Assembly (NCBI GenBank): GCA_003993805.1
Contig: RSEF01000003.1
Location: 102,996,641 to 103,060,640 of the forward strand
DNA from: Himantopus leucocephalus
Taxonomy: Eukaryota; Chordata; Aves; Charadriiformes; Recurvirostridae
Length of the DNA stretch: 64,000 nucleotides
Direction of reading: 5' to 3'
Position numbers and translations under genes: made by a program. Numbering within the stretch: the first letter of the stretch is position 1; each line of letters opens with the position of its first letter. Shown piece after piece: positions 49,740 to 62,557 of the stretch. The notes beneath the pieces were generated by a model that was given only the letters and a program-made list of their open reading frames with translations, searched no databases and was not told the origin of the DNA.

Positions 49740-50293
49740 GAACCTGTACTGGGCACTGGTGATGCCCCACCTCAAATATTGTGTTTGGTTTTGGGCCCCT
49801 CACTACAAGAAAGACATTGAGGTTCTGAAGTGAGTCCAGATAAGGGCAATGAAGCTGGTGAGGGGTCTAGAGAACAAGTCTTATGAGGAGCAGCTGAGGG
49901 AACTGGGGTTGTTCAGTCTGGAGAAAAGGATGCTGAGGGGAGACCTTATCGCTCTCTACAACTACCTGAAAGGAGGTTGTAAAGAGGTGGGCGTCAATGT
50001 CTTCTCACTAGTGACAGGTGATAGGACGAGAGGAAATGTCCTCAAGTTGCACTAGGGGAGATTTAGATTGGGTATTAGGAAGAATTTCTTTCTGAAAGGT
50101 TATCAAGCATTGGAACATGCTGCCCAGGGAAACAGTGGAATCACCATCCCTGGAGGTATTTAAAAGATGGGTAGATGTGGTGCTCAGGGACATGACTTAG
50201 TGATGATTTTGGCAGTGTTAGGTTGATGGTTTGACTTGATGATTTTAGGGTTCCCTTCCAACCTAGACGATTCTATGATTCTATGATTCTATG
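49740..50293 (+). mobile_element. CR1 LINE, 5'-truncated
   Basis: The plus strand reads [11 protein letters not shown], an in-frame stop at the EVLK/VQ junction (about 49831), then [20 protein letters not shown] and [20 protein letters not shown], the C-terminal end of CR1 ORF2. A second stop follows at about 50053 in the [10 protein letters not shown] region. The 3' part contains TTCCCTTCCAACCTAGACG followed by three ATTCTATG octamers (50270-50293). This copy is 5'-truncated downstream of the RT catalytic block and has no assembly gap. The more intact 3' octamers suggest it is relatively young among the CR1s here. The exact 5' breakpoint is approximate. Confidence 0.95.
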
Positions 50294-53200
50294 GTCTTGA
50301 TAAACAGGGAACACTTTTAAAATCTTTGTCATTTGAATGCCAAGCGGATTGAACTATCAGAATATTTTTATCCCTGAAACACACTTTTTACTACTGATAA
50401 AGGTCAAAATGGCAATATTCTTTCTTTACAAAGCAATTGTAAAGTTGAGTTCTTCAGGAAAGTTCCTTCTGTTGTGGTCACAGAGCTTTGAAGAACTATC
50501 TACAAAGCATCTTTAAGGCACTCAGATATTGCAACTTACAAACCTGTTCCACCTGAAGTGAAAAAAACCATCCTGGTCTAGAAAATATAGGTGCTAAAAA
50601 GTGCGCAAGTTGCCTTCAGAACTAGCCAAAACTTTCGTATAATTTTTCTACCCAGCAGTAAAAAGGCTAAGGTGCTTCAGACTGAGAGTGGTGGTGGGTT
50701 ATAAGGAAAGGGCTATATTAAGTGAGGTCCTAGGCACAGTTAATAAATCCTTCAATCTGGTTTATTGTTCTGGTTGAAGTAGTGACTATGGTGTGGGGTG
50801 GCAGACTTCCAACCCTGGGATTCAGAGGAGCTTTGGCTTGCTAATAGTACCCTCCACCTGCTGCACTATGACTTTTGACTCAGTGGTAGCTGCAGAAGAC
50901 AACCCAGTCAAGAAAAGTGAGGGAAAGTATAGTTTTGTGCAGGTTGAAAGGCAGGTGAAAGGCAACCAGAGGTGTACAACAGTATTAAAGAGAAAAAAAG
51001 TCACTATATCATGAAGTGATATGATAGAATTCTGACTGATACAGAGTCCTGCTCTTGGGCTCCCACTGTACCCTGCAAATGTGTTTGAGCAGTCACAGTT
51101 TGACCTTTAACACTTAATACTGCTACATATATCCAACTGAACAAGAAATCTGCCTGAGCAATGACCATTTAGGGATTTTAGAATAAGAGTTAAGTTTTGG
51201 TTGATAGGCACCTGCACCTAAGCTCCCTGCACAATTATGTTTCTAAAAGGAGAGTTCAGCTAGTCCACTGAACAAATGTTGAGAAAAACCTTGATGTCTG
51301 GGCCCCACCTCACTAGGATTAGGTGATGGCTAAGTGGGGTTATGATGGTTAAGCAAGGTTTTGCAGTTTTAAAGTTTGAACCCAGCAGGGAAAAGTAATG
51401 GTTATGTAGTTAAATCTCTTTGTTCTTCTAGCTCTTTTTTAAAAATCTTCAGACTGACTCTTGAAGTCTGTCTGTGTTTTGTCATGTAAGTATTTGCTCT
51501 GTAAAATAAATGGGGACTGTTTAACATTCCCTTCTAAAAATGTGTGTGTGCATTTTCAGCTCCATTAACAATAGGGGTGTATGCTGGGCAGGAGAGACCC
51601 TGACCCCAGGAAATTATTGCCTAGCTGCTGTAATGGCAATTGCTTATCTCTTATTTAAATAATCAAGTTAAACACCAAACAAATCTTCTAAACTCTGTTT
51701 TTTGTTAAGCTCAAAGAAATTGTGGGAAGAATGAAACACGAATCCTGCACAGGAACAATTACCAAAAATCCCCCAAACCCTCCTTCAATATCCTGCTGGC
51801 AAGCTACATAGTCCTTCCAAAAAAGATTAATATTTTAAAAAATAGAAAAACAATTATAAACATGAGATGTCCCTATCCTTCAAATGTCAGCTGAAAGGCT
51901 AGATTTCTATCTGTGTAAGATTAGCAGGAAATTTAGATTATTATTTACTGTGGGCAAGAAATTACTTTAGGATAAAAGCTCTTCCATTTTGAAACAGCAG
52001 GGTGAAATCGGTATTTGTCTTTTAATTAAGCCACCAGAGTTTCATAGCAAAGATTTTACTATCATCTTCTTAGTTTTGACCTTCTAGTAACTACACCGGT
52101 TTTATCTGCATCTGGGTGACCGTGTAATATACCACAGCACTGGTGTACCACCAGATCAGATTCACTAGTGAATACGGCACATTCCCTATCATATAATAGC
52201 CTGAGACCCCACAAATGATATCATAAAAATATTTGACGTTATTGGGCTTCTAAGATCAATAAAACAGTTAAGCAGCAGTAACAGTATCAATAAAGTCAGC
52301 TGTTAGTACAGGTTTCCTTTTTATTAAAATAGTCACAGGATAAAATCAGTTTATACAGTAACCATGTGCTGTGATCAGTATCTCAAATGCCTATAAAGTT
52401 CTTACAGCAGGGTAATTAGGGCTTTGAATGTGATCTGAACAGGGTAAGTTGACACCAACTTACATTCTGATGGTCAAAGAGATGTGATGGTATCTCCTTT
52501 ACAAAGAATTAAGTAACACTCCAATGTTTATGTGCCCACCTGAAGGAAGCCTCATAAAGGGAAATAAACGCTTTGAAATTCTTGTCACACTTGAGAGTCT
52601 TTTTTTCCCTCAATGAAATTAAGCCTAATTGTCCTCTCAGTATTGTTATTTTATTATGATATTGTTAATACTTTTTGAAAATACAAAATCAATTTTGCAA
52701 TCAAAACTAGAGAAATACAATATGTAAGTGGAGGGCTTTTAGGTAGCTGCCATATCATCTTTGATCTCAAAAGTGTCTGGACCATTTCTTAATATGTTAT
52801 AGATTTCTTCTGGTGTACAGCCAAAATCAGAAAGTTTTTTAGCTGACTAATTGTTATTTGTCTAGTGCTCAGGAGAATCAGTGGAAAGAAGAAGCCTGTG
52901 GGATCCTGGCTTCTGTGTTTGGCTTTAGGGTTAAGTCATCCACCTGCAAGACAGGAATGCTACTGTCATTTTTCCTAATAGTCAGGATCTAAGACGTAAC
53001 ATTGCTGCAGCAGACAGCTAACTTAGAAGAGGAAAAACAAATGGAGACTGAGAGGTAAAGTGAATATTTAAACAAAGCAGTAAAAGTTAGGATGAAAGAC
53101 CCACATAGGACAATATACTGTCCCTAATTCTCACTTACAGCGGGACTGAGAAAACTCACCAAAGTCCCAGATAATAATCCATGCAGCCTGGTGTCCACAG

Positions 53201-54149
53201 CTACTCAATACGGTACAACCCTAAACTCGCTGTGCACTTTGTGGTGTTGCCTATGTTCTCCTAAGTGCCCACCTTCATGCATTCACACCTGTGTGGCAAC
53301 CCTGCACAGACAAGGATCCACCACACCCTCGCAGCTCTGCGGTGGCCCAGATTTCACCTTTTGTGACTGAGACTGTGGCTAACATCACTGACTGCCTGCA
53401 GGAAAATTTCCTGCGTCACAACCTATTGCACTGATACAGAAAGCAAGCAACCCTTCCCAGCCTGGAGATGTAGAGGTTTAGGTGAGACTTACATGAAGAA
53501 AATACTAACCAATAAGTGATATTCCAAATAAGAGTGCTCTCTAGCTATCAGTGATTGCAAGAATCAAAGAGTGAAAATGAGAGTAGACAGGACAAAAGCC
53601 AAAACCACATTCTGATGAGAGGAGGAAAAAGATTTGGAGCTCTTGATGTGACCTGTGTGTGCATTACAAGACCTGGAATCCCTCTATAGAAGGTAAAATC
53701 CTTCTCATCTAATCTTCCTCTGTTTCCTTTATTCATACTTCTAGTTCAGAGCTCCTCTAACGATGGGCTATTTTGCAAGAGGATGATACTTCTAATATCT
53801 GCCTTTGTCTTCAGACACTCAATGGAGAGGGTCAGATACCTAAACTCCATGGCTCTGTTTACTTCTGCTGATCTAATGGGCATGTGGTCTAAAACTAATA
53901 AAGAATTGGAAAAGTGTGTTCAAAGAGGAAGAGGAGAGAAAGGGGGTTTCATACGTTACATTAATAGCAAGTATATGAATTTTGGTGGAATCTGTGTGAA
54001 TGGGGCAGAAGGAAAGAGAGAGGTCATACGTACTCTGAAACTATTAATTTTTCAACAAAAGTTGCCAGTAAAGCAGGAAATAAATAATAACATCCATAAA
54101 TGTGATGTTAAGTAGGAAAAAAACCTGAAAAGGTACTTACTCCACAAAA
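50294..54149. other. AT-rich sequence, no gene seen
   Basis: No recognised transposon, RNA gene or exon. A 110-codon plus-strand frame at 53783-54115 has no recognisable content. Confidence 0.5.
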
Positions 54150-55200
54150 AGCTGGTTAAAAGGAGCTGGGGAGTGAACTCTGGAGAGAGACTGAAGATAA
54201 TCATAATGGGAAAGACTGTTTTACAGGTAGATAATAAGGAACTTTTTTACTTTCATAAAGGCAAATTCAATATAGCGCGTAGATTAGAATCAAGACTAGA
54301 GGGGAATGAGGAAGGAGTCAGAGAACATCATGTCATGTCTTTGGGCAGAGAGAGCCTATTCTCAGTGAGGACAGAGAGAGAGAGGCAGGGGACAAGGAGA
54401 GATGGGTGAGGTTCAGCAGTGGCGAAGAGCTCAACAAGATGCAGATAGGGGAGGAAGAATGAATAGGTAAAGGAAGTGGTTAATAATGTGTCAGGACCGA
54501 GGAAAAAAAGAAGGAATTTTGAACTGAGAAACAAGGAGGTGGGTTTGAGCTGAGGCATTTGGAAATGGCACTGGAAATGGAAGACATCTGGTAAAGAGAA
54601 GCAGTGGTAAAGAGAAGTAAATAATGAAGGCAGTGCATGAGCCTGTCAGTTTTGTTTTTTGAGATGCCAGCAAGATCTTAGACTAAGGAAAGGAAAACTG
54701 AAAGTTGTAAAGAGCTTTTGAAAACAAGAGTTGGGAGACGACATAAATGAAACCTGAAGACCTAGTCCAAATGACAAAAGAAATGAAATTATAAAAGTTG
54801 TATTCATAAAGAGTATTAAGATTCAGGAATTTTCTCCAGAGCATTCAGCAGATCAGGAGTAGGAATAGGTGGTGTCCGCAGAGCTAAGAAAGAGAGCAGG
54901 GCAACGAATAGCCAGGTGGATCAAAAGGCCCATATGGTCAGGTGAAGACCGGGGAAGAGCTCTGGGCAGTAGTATCTCAGGAGCTGGAGTACCGGGTGGG
55001 CAGGAGTTAAGTTTAGAAAAGGTTAAATTCAGAATGATTGACAGACTGAAAAACAAGTTTGGCAAGTGAATAGAGAGGCAGAGCATGAAAGCCTCAGGAT
55101 TAGGACTGGGCAAGGGAATAGCCGGAGTACATCAGAGACAAGATCTTCATATGGAGTGGGAGGTGGGCAAAATAAAAAGCATATGTACTTGCAGGGAGAC
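54150..55200. repeat. Long purine-rich region (+ strand)
   Basis: About 1 kb with strong A+G excess on the plus strand, in words such as GAGAGAGAGAGGCAGGGGAC and GGGGAGGAAGAATGAATAGG. It is not a simple repeat with a fixed unit. It looks like a decayed purine tract or an old repeat. Several serine/leucine/proline-rich minus-strand frames are composition effects. Confidence 0.55.
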
Positions 55201-55262
55201 AAATTTTGTAAAATATGGTTTAATTTTGAGAATTCCATTTAAACTGAGCAGTTCTGCAACAC

Positions 55263-55611
55263 ACAGGTTTCCTCTCCTACCTTCACACTTCTCAGACTTA
55301 CCAGAAATCTTTTCTCCTTTTTGGAGAGCTATGATGACTGCCTCCCCAGATACCGTTAATGTATGTAATCACCCTGTAGTGCCTTTCATCTAACTTGGCA
55401 TAATATACATTTGAAAACCTGTCACAAATGGGCCAGNACAGGTTTCCTCGCCTACCTTCATGCTTCTCAGACTTACCAGAAATCTTTTCTCCTTTTTGGA
55501 GAGCTGTGATGACTGCCTCCCCAGATACCGTTAATGTATGTAATCACCCTGTAGTGCCTTTCATCTAACTTGGCATAATATACATTTGAAAACCTGTCAC
55601 AAATGGGCCAG
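55263..55611. repeat. Apparent 174-bp tandem duplication around a single N
   Basis: 55263-55436 and 55438-55611 are the same length, differ at 4 of 174 positions by manual count, and are separated only by the N at 55437. The geometry matches unmerged overlapping contig ends, probably from two haplotypes. It is very likely not biological. Confidence 0.9.
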
Positions 55612-55983
55612 TTTGAAATGATGCTGTAGTGCACAAAAATTAGTTCTCCTGCCCTTTGGCTACTGAACAAGAAAATTGATTTTTGTGCGTTATGCAATGA
55701 ATTTAAATGGTATATTTGAGACAGCTTTGTAAACATAGGACTTTGTAAACAGAGAGACTGGAGGGAATCAAACATAACCAAAAGCAATAGAAACTATTCT
55801 GCCAACCTATTAAATCATTTTTTACTGACTGTTGCCCATCATGCCGTTAGAATAATGTGCAGGCTTGTCCGTGTGTTTTATGTATTCATTAGAAACTCTG
55901 GTTCAAAATGTAACCGGTCACTGCTACAGCTTCCATTCCCCGTGATGGCTTTTAAAGGTGCTTCTGGTTACAGTACTTAGGTC

Positions 55984-55996
55984 ATATATATATATA
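55984..55996. repeat. (TA)n microsatellite
   Basis: A short AT dinucleotide run just upstream of the CpG-rich patch. It could be mistaken for a TATA box. Confidence 0.85.
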
Positions 55997-56049
55997 GCGA
56001 GTGCTTTTGAAAAGGAAAATTCCTGTGCTGTCATCCAAGCAATCAAAAC

Positions 56050-56360
56050 ACTCTTTGTTTGCAGAGCGGTGGAGGATGGAGGCGAGGGGAGAGGAGAGGG
56101 GGAGATGTTTGGAGAACCAGCGGTTGCCACTCATTGGCGTGGTCGCTGCCTTCCCATCCCTTGCCGGCTGCCCCTCAAGCTGTTTGTAAAAATCCAGTGT
56201 TCAAGGTAAGGCGACAAAGAATGTGAACCCAGCCCTGGCGCTAATGCCTTTCCTGGCCGGCACATCTCCTCCTCGCTCCGCTGCCTGCACAAAGCCCCCC
56301 GGCGCGCTGGCGGGGAGTGGTGGGAGACCAAGCACCGGTGCCACACCGTTGGGGATGACA
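56050..56360 (+). promoter_or_regulatory. CpG-rich patch, candidate promoter and first exon
   Basis: About 17 CpGs in 300 bp (for example GGCGAGGGG, GGCGTGGTCGC, CCCCGGCGCGCTGGCGGGG) in a CpG-poor window. This is the clearest island-like patch here. A good splice-donor-like site, TTCAAG|GTAAGG, lies at 56205/56206, so the block could hold a non-coding first exon transcribed to the right. An AT-rich run lies about 60 bp upstream. No convincing coding frame: the 148-codon minus-strand frame over 56131-56577 is compatible with GC-rich chance opening. Alternatives are an orphan CpG island or a conserved enhancer. Confidence 0.35.
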
Positions 56361-57559
56361 AATTAAACACTAATGTGTTTGCTAGAGGCTTAGTTGCTGG
56401 GCTGGGGTGGCAGATAGGGTAACCCCTCTGCTCTGTGACCTTTGCTTCTTTTACTGGGGATGGGTGCAGAGAGGTTAAAGAACAAATACGCTGCTTTTGA
56501 TCAGCAGTGCGACACTGTGCTCCAGCCCAGCCACCTGAGGGGGAAAGAAAACCGTTCAAGCTTTCTACCCTCTCCATGGCAATAGGCTGAATGCTTCTGC
56601 AGCACAGGCATTATTTTTTAAATGGGATTAAGATCCTCTGCCATCAGGAGCAGCCTTTTTGCACTGCATGGTTTTATGTCTCACAAAGATCTGAAGTCAG
56701 AGTAGATTTTTTTTTTCTCTGAAAATAAGCAAGAAATTATGTATTTATTAGCAATTTCTCTGACTGAAATATTCTCCTACAAGCTACCAGCTTCTCTCTC
56801 ACTAAGCAAAGCAAATAAGCTATTAATTCTCTGTTTTTCCTCAGGGTATGTGCACGAACAGCAGTTGTAGAAGCTCATCAAGCTGCTGTTTGTTCCTCAT
56901 GGAACCAGAATCCCTGATGAATGTTTGATTATTATTTTCATCCAAAAAGAAAAAAAAAAAAAAAGGTAATTTTCAGGAGAATTTACACTCCTTTAAATGA
57001 CACTGTTAGAACCCTCCTGTTGCAGGTTTGTCTAGGTCTTAGTTGGTCTCTCCTCTAGTATAACCTTTCTGAAGTCTGGTGCTGACCATTGTGGAGAAGA
57101 CGACCAGGTGACTGGCTCGGAGCCTAATGTCCCCACTTTAGGTACTGTTTTAGAGCACTACAGTGAAGTGTGCCAAAGGCCTCAGCTAGAACAACAAATC
57201 GCTTCCCACATGAAGACAGGTCTCCATTACCCAGAACAGATCAATTGCTCTCCGTGTGACTGATGAAGCTGAGGTGAAAGTACAAAATCAGAATGATGCT
57301 AGCTCAATATTTTATTTTTGGTAATGAAAGTGATCTATTGCTGTTTAACTAGTAATTCCATGAACATCATCACAGAAGACAGGGTAAAAAATGTTGGTTA
57401 CAACATTGTTTATGTAGCCAGATTTCAAGATGAAACTAACTGCATGTAGTTCACAAAACATTGGCATTTCATCATCTTTTATTTATGGAATTCATTAAAA
57501 TGTGAGACGCTAATATACCACACACTAAAAAGAAATCCTATAAACTATTCTCCTCCGTA
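56361..57559. other. AT-rich sequence, no gene seen
   Basis: No recognised element. An A-rich run at about 56942-56964 is simple sequence. Confidence 0.5.
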
Positions 57560-57870
57560 TCATCAAACCCATCAACCATACGGTAGTAGATGACTTGGAG
57601 GAGGAACGCCTCATATTCCAGTGATGAGCCCCTTCATCCCTTGCGGACGGTGCATGTGCCTCAGCAATTGTTCTTCAGAGAAGGCCCATTTGTTTCGGTG
57701 GCACATGAGGGCAAGCCAAGTAGAGCTGCAAGTAAGCGGCGGGGAGACAATTCAGCACCTGCATTTTGGCTGTTACATTTTAGATGTAGTATTTATTTTT
57801 ATAAGCCCCTGGGGGAACAACTCTCCCAGATGCACAGTATCTGCATAATCATCCAATTTTAGAGAGATTA
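57560..57870. promoter_or_regulatory. Candidate conserved non-coding element
   Basis: The block has mixed composition without low-complexity runs, several CpGs (CTTGCGGACGGTGC, AAGCGGCGGGGAG) and two overlapping plus-strand open frames (90 and 75 codons) with no recognisable domain. Two overlapping open frames argue more for constrained or GC-richer non-coding DNA than for a particular coding exon. Confidence 0.2.
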
Positions 57871-59661
57871 AATATTCATATCAGGCTTCTTGAGTTGTGG
57901 TAATGTCCCTCTGGGGTTCTGAGGATCCAGGAAGAGTTTTGCCACAGCATAATGATCGGTGTCTGTTGTTCAAACTGTCAGGGTTAGTCTCTCCCCATCA
58001 CAGCCTGTTTAAAAGAAAGTCCTTCTTGTGAACTCTTGAGAATGGTGGGTTTTTTCCCCCATATAATGAGGCAAGATATTATGGATTCCTTAACACAAGG
58101 TAGTTTGAGGATGACTAAACCTGCATGAAGGTTTTTGGTACACCTGTACACTGAGATTAATTATCTGTCTGTTTCGTTTAGAACCATCTAGCAACATAAC
58201 TATCTCAAATGAGGCTGAGGTGAATAACAGGTCAAGATCATGGATATAATTACATTAAATAGAAATATTTGTGGAAGGAGAGGGAAGAATTTACTAAGAG
58301 GTATGGATGGGCTTGGTAACATCTTTCCAAAATTTCTTCTAGGACTTTTTTATTCCTTTTTTTGTTTGCTTGTTGCTTTGTTATAAGGTTAGAATACTGA
58401 ATGCAATATAATTTTTGACAAATAAATTGTTGATGAATACCTTTAATGAAAAGGAAAACAAAATCATAGTCTATACCAATTTTAAGTCCTGAAAGTTCTT
58501 TGGGTCAGTTAATTGATTACATTACGTAATATGTCTAAACATTGTCCTTGCTCTTCTGTGGTTGACAACTTGAAAGTTTTGAGGGGCCATATAGTGGCAT
58601 GCTTTTATGAAACTGTGAAGGCAAAGCTTGCTGAAAAACTACCACTATCTTTCTTTGCAAATGTGACTACAACCCATTTACTGTGCTGGCTTCTTAAAAT
58701 CCAAACATTTCAGAGGGAGTGCATGGTTGTTTTTCTATTTGTCATCACTATCAGTAATGACAGAAGATTTAAGAGGCATCACCTTGTTTGCATCCAGAGG
58801 ATGAGATGTGCCTCTCCAAATTCAGATGCTTGAAAGATAGGTGTGTACATCAGAGCTAGTTGTCTACAATCTCTCTGCACATCATAAAAAGGAGGTGGCA
58901 TTATTCAGAAAAATTCCCTTTGCCTTAAAACAAGTATCTAAAATAGGTAAGATGAATTCTTCTCCAAAAGTGTTTTCCTCCCATTACATGTGAAGAAACG
59001 TAAGGTGACTATCTCAGCTGTAGACGTTTGCATTGTAAACATTTATAGTTAGGTCAAATGAATTGCATGTTATATGTTACAGGCTATTTTTCAGAAAATG
59101 TGGATGATTTAGAATCTGCTTTTATTCTTTATGAAATTAATGCAAAAAGGGAGGGGGAGAGAGGCATCCCAGAGTGGCCAATTTATAGGGTAACTAATCT
59201 TGGCTGTATATGGATAGGCATCACATCCAATTGATATTCAGACATTCAAGTTTTATAAGCTTCATCTAAAGAGAATACCTCCATCACTCAAATGTCTGCA
59301 TACTGAGGATATTGCATAGTCTCAAAAGACTGGATTTTTTAATACTTAAGAATAAGTTTGCAAACCTCTAAAAAATAACATTTGAAGTTGATAATCATAT
59401 ACACTGCAATGCAAAAGAAAATTACTCACATAGCTATCAGACTGGACAGCCAAGAAATTATTTAAATAAATAGTGGGATTTCACTGAAATGTTGATATGT
59501 TTTCACATTCAATAAAATACTTTTTACAACTGTTAGAAAATGCTGCAATGTCTCAGACTTGGATGCCTGAAGCTAATCAACTAATTCACGTCTTAAAGGT
59601 TTTTTTTAAAAAATGCTGACTATACTCAAATACTACAAAAGTTTTTAAGCATACTTTTGAA

Positions 59662-59999
59662 AACCAAACCAATTCATTAGGTTTCTAGGTTCTTAGTTAA
59701 CAAATTTGGGGAAACTGTGAAAAAAAAAAGCCATGCTAAATTTTAGTAAACTTACATTCCAGATGTGGGGTAACAGCTTAAAATTTTGTGTAATTGTCTT
59801 TGCATTTTGTTATATATTAACTTCATAAACNAACCAAACCAATTCATTAGGTTTCTAGGTTCTTAGTTAACAGATTTGGGGAAACTGTGAAAAAAAATGC
59901 CATGCTAAATTTTAGTAAACTTACATTCCAGATGTGGGGTAACAGCTTAAAATTTTGTGTAATTGTCTTTGCATTTTGTTATATATTAACTTCATAAAC
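59662..59999. repeat. Apparent 168-169 bp tandem duplication around a single N
   Basis: 59662-59830 and 59832-59999 are almost identical and separated only by the N at 59831. I count two substitutions and one length difference in an A run (10 versus 8 A). This is the same assembly-artefact geometry as at 30613 and 55437. Confidence 0.9.
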
Positions 60000-61817
60000 T
60001 GACAAAATACAGCAGGTTATGATGCAAAATAGGAAATTGCTGTTTTCTTGTTAGATAGACTTTCACCAGTTCCACATGGTGAGATGCTGCTCATCTTGCC
60101 AGTTCAACACAAAAGAAAACCAGCAGATGGAAGCAATGAAAAGCAGAATCTTTTCTGCGCTCATTGACAGCTAGTGCAATTTACTGACTTTCCAAACGTA
60201 TAATATACATTACCGCATCTTCCACTCCCCCCATGCTGGTGGATGCTGGATGGAGTGTCCTTCATTTCAGGACAAGGAGGAAAGAAGTAAAAGACTTAAG
60301 TGGACAACTGAAAATAGGACATGCTGATTCTATTTCTACAAGTCAAAATCAGATGTTTCAGCTCCCATACTTTATATGTAATTAAACTTAGTATAATTAT
60401 AAACTACTAAGATAGCTACTTTGCTCTGACTACGCAGAGGCAAAACCTCCTTTGGAAGAAACTAGCTTAATTCCACTGAAGTGAAAGTAGTTGAGTTCCC
60501 AGCCCACTCTTAAAAACTGAGCTGGCATGGCAGGCCCTTTTCTGCTAAATAGTTCCTGTTGTTTCATTCTCACATGTCTAGTTAAAATTTTTATTAACGT
60601 GAGTCAGTAAGACAGTCAAATGCAGTGTATAAATCTATGAAAATAGGATTTTGGTGAAATTGGTTTTCAAAGAAATCTACTTAGAGATTTCTAAAATAAA
60701 AACAAATGAGTTATTGAAATATATGTAAGTTAACTCTTTAAGTTCTGAGAGAGGTCATGAGATATAAATCAGCCTGTTTCCGATGACCACTGTGAAACTG
60801 TAGATTTTAACAAATGAGAAATAGAGAAAGAAGAGAAACAGAAAGTTTACTCTGAAAATTTTAAGGGCAGCAGGCTAGTGGAACAGAAGACAGACTATTT
60901 CAATATTATACTCTATTTTCAGTCTAAGTGTAATTAAAATCTTCAGTGTGAGTGCTCAGTTATGGCATCTATATTTTACTGGTAGCAAGTAAAACTGTTC
61001 AGGAGGAGTTTAACAAATGTTTGAAATTTATTTGAAATTCATTACCACATTTCCACCAGCTGGGATGTAGCCATGTCTGCTTTCAGTCTCACACCAAAAG
61101 CATGTTGCATTGCTCCAACTTTTATATGGGAAGCTGAATTTATAATAATTTGGAACATATCAAAGATTGGAAAGTATTCAAGCCACAGTGGCAGTGAGAT
61201 GAGACTTCATGCACTGGTTGCATTTAGAGGGGAATGGGAGAAACTGAGCAATGGGTTTGTTATGCTCTGGATCTCTTCTTTCTAACATCCTCTGGTGTAC
61301 CTCAATTCCACAAAAGCCTTGTGATCACTCTCCCTAACCACAATCCTGTCTTCCTTCACCCCAAGTTAAAGCAAGCTGTATATTACAGCCCTGTTTATAT
61401 TTGGAAAGTCTCTGAGTCCTGTCTATTTTGTTTTTGTTTTCTTTTTACTTTCACACTCCCATAAACCTAACATACTAAGACAATTTAACTAGTCCATACA
61501 AAGATAGTGTATTTTTATACAATGTACATTTGTACTAATTTTTTCAAATGCCCTGCATGTAGTCAAATCTTGAGAAAAGTAAACCTACTTTGTCTTCTTG
61601 GTCTATACCAAATTCCAGGAACACAACAGAACCCAGAAGAACAGCAAAATCTCAAATTGGGTTTTTTTTTTTTCTAAAAATGAATATTAATGTCCAATAT
61701 AATTTTTTAATTTACAGAATGTGTGGAGACTTTTTCGATAGTATTCTCAAGAGTAACACATTTCAAAAGTCTTCTGAAGAAGTCTACATCCTGATAATTC
61801 CCTTGAGGGAAGCTTTG

Positions 61818-61839
61818 GTTTTGTTGTTGTTGTTGTTGT
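61818..61839. repeat. (TTG)n microsatellite
   Basis: Six to seven TTG units, giving a leucine run in a spurious frame. Confidence 0.85.
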
Positions 61840-62509
61840 GGTAACTGGGTTGCTGTACCTTTTAGGAAAAAAAAATATTTCTTGAGTAGAGCTTACAAAA
61901 GGCTACTGAAACAGATCTGCCCTCTTAGCAAATCCAAAGGATTGTGCATATATACAGCATTACGTTTGCATGGAGTGTAAAGACAGTGGATGTGGGAATA
62001 GATCTGGCAGCAGGAAGGAACTGTCAACATGGAAAACATTATGCGCTTCACAAAGGGAAAACATTGATGGTGATCCAGACTCATCTTTCCCAAGTCCTTC
62101 CATGTCTCTTTCAATACCTGTGCTTTCCCACCACCTCTATGTGATCACAACTTGTGTCCTTCCCAGATACCTCTCATCAAGGTCATTCAAATCCCCTGTG
62201 TCCCTTCGCTATCTCAGTCCTATTTTCATCCCACTGTCCCTGTCCTGTCGGCCCAAGGTTGCTAACACTGTGAGACACTCACAGCTGCTCATTGCCCAAT
62301 TCGGGGAATGAGAAAATCACCCCTCTATATATATTTCTACCAGACTTCTTTCTCTCCCTGCCTCTTTCCCCAACAGTTCTCTAGGGAATATTTTTAATGC
62401 CAAGTAGCATATTAAAAAACATTTCTCAGAAATTAATCAAATCATTGATAGTTTGTACTTGCAAAGAGTTAAAAAAAGATATTTCTCCAGAGTTTAAGGA
62501 CACGGAATT

Positions 62510-62557
62510 TGTGAACTTTAAAAATTTGAACTTTATTTTAAAATTTGAACTTTAAAA
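62510..62557. repeat. Short triplicated word TGAACTTTA
   Basis: TGAACTTTAAAAAT, TGAACTTTATTTTAAAAT and TGAACTTTAAAAAT follow one another, a small local tandem expansion. Confidence 0.8.

Larger units (their letters stand above)
55201..56049. other. Sequence with an N-joined duplication, no gene seen
   Basis: Apart from the duplication at 55263-55611 and a (TA)n run at 55984-55996 nothing is recognised. Confidence 0.5.

Noticed and set aside
55263..55611. Genuine recent tandem duplication
   Set aside because: The copies are separated by a single N and equal in length, and the same arrangement recurs at 30613 and 59831, so an assembly join is far more likely.
56131..56577. 148-codon minus-strand open frame over the CpG-rich patch
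   Set aside because: High GC lowers stop frequency. The product is low in recognisable features, and the patch is better explained as promoter-like DNA.
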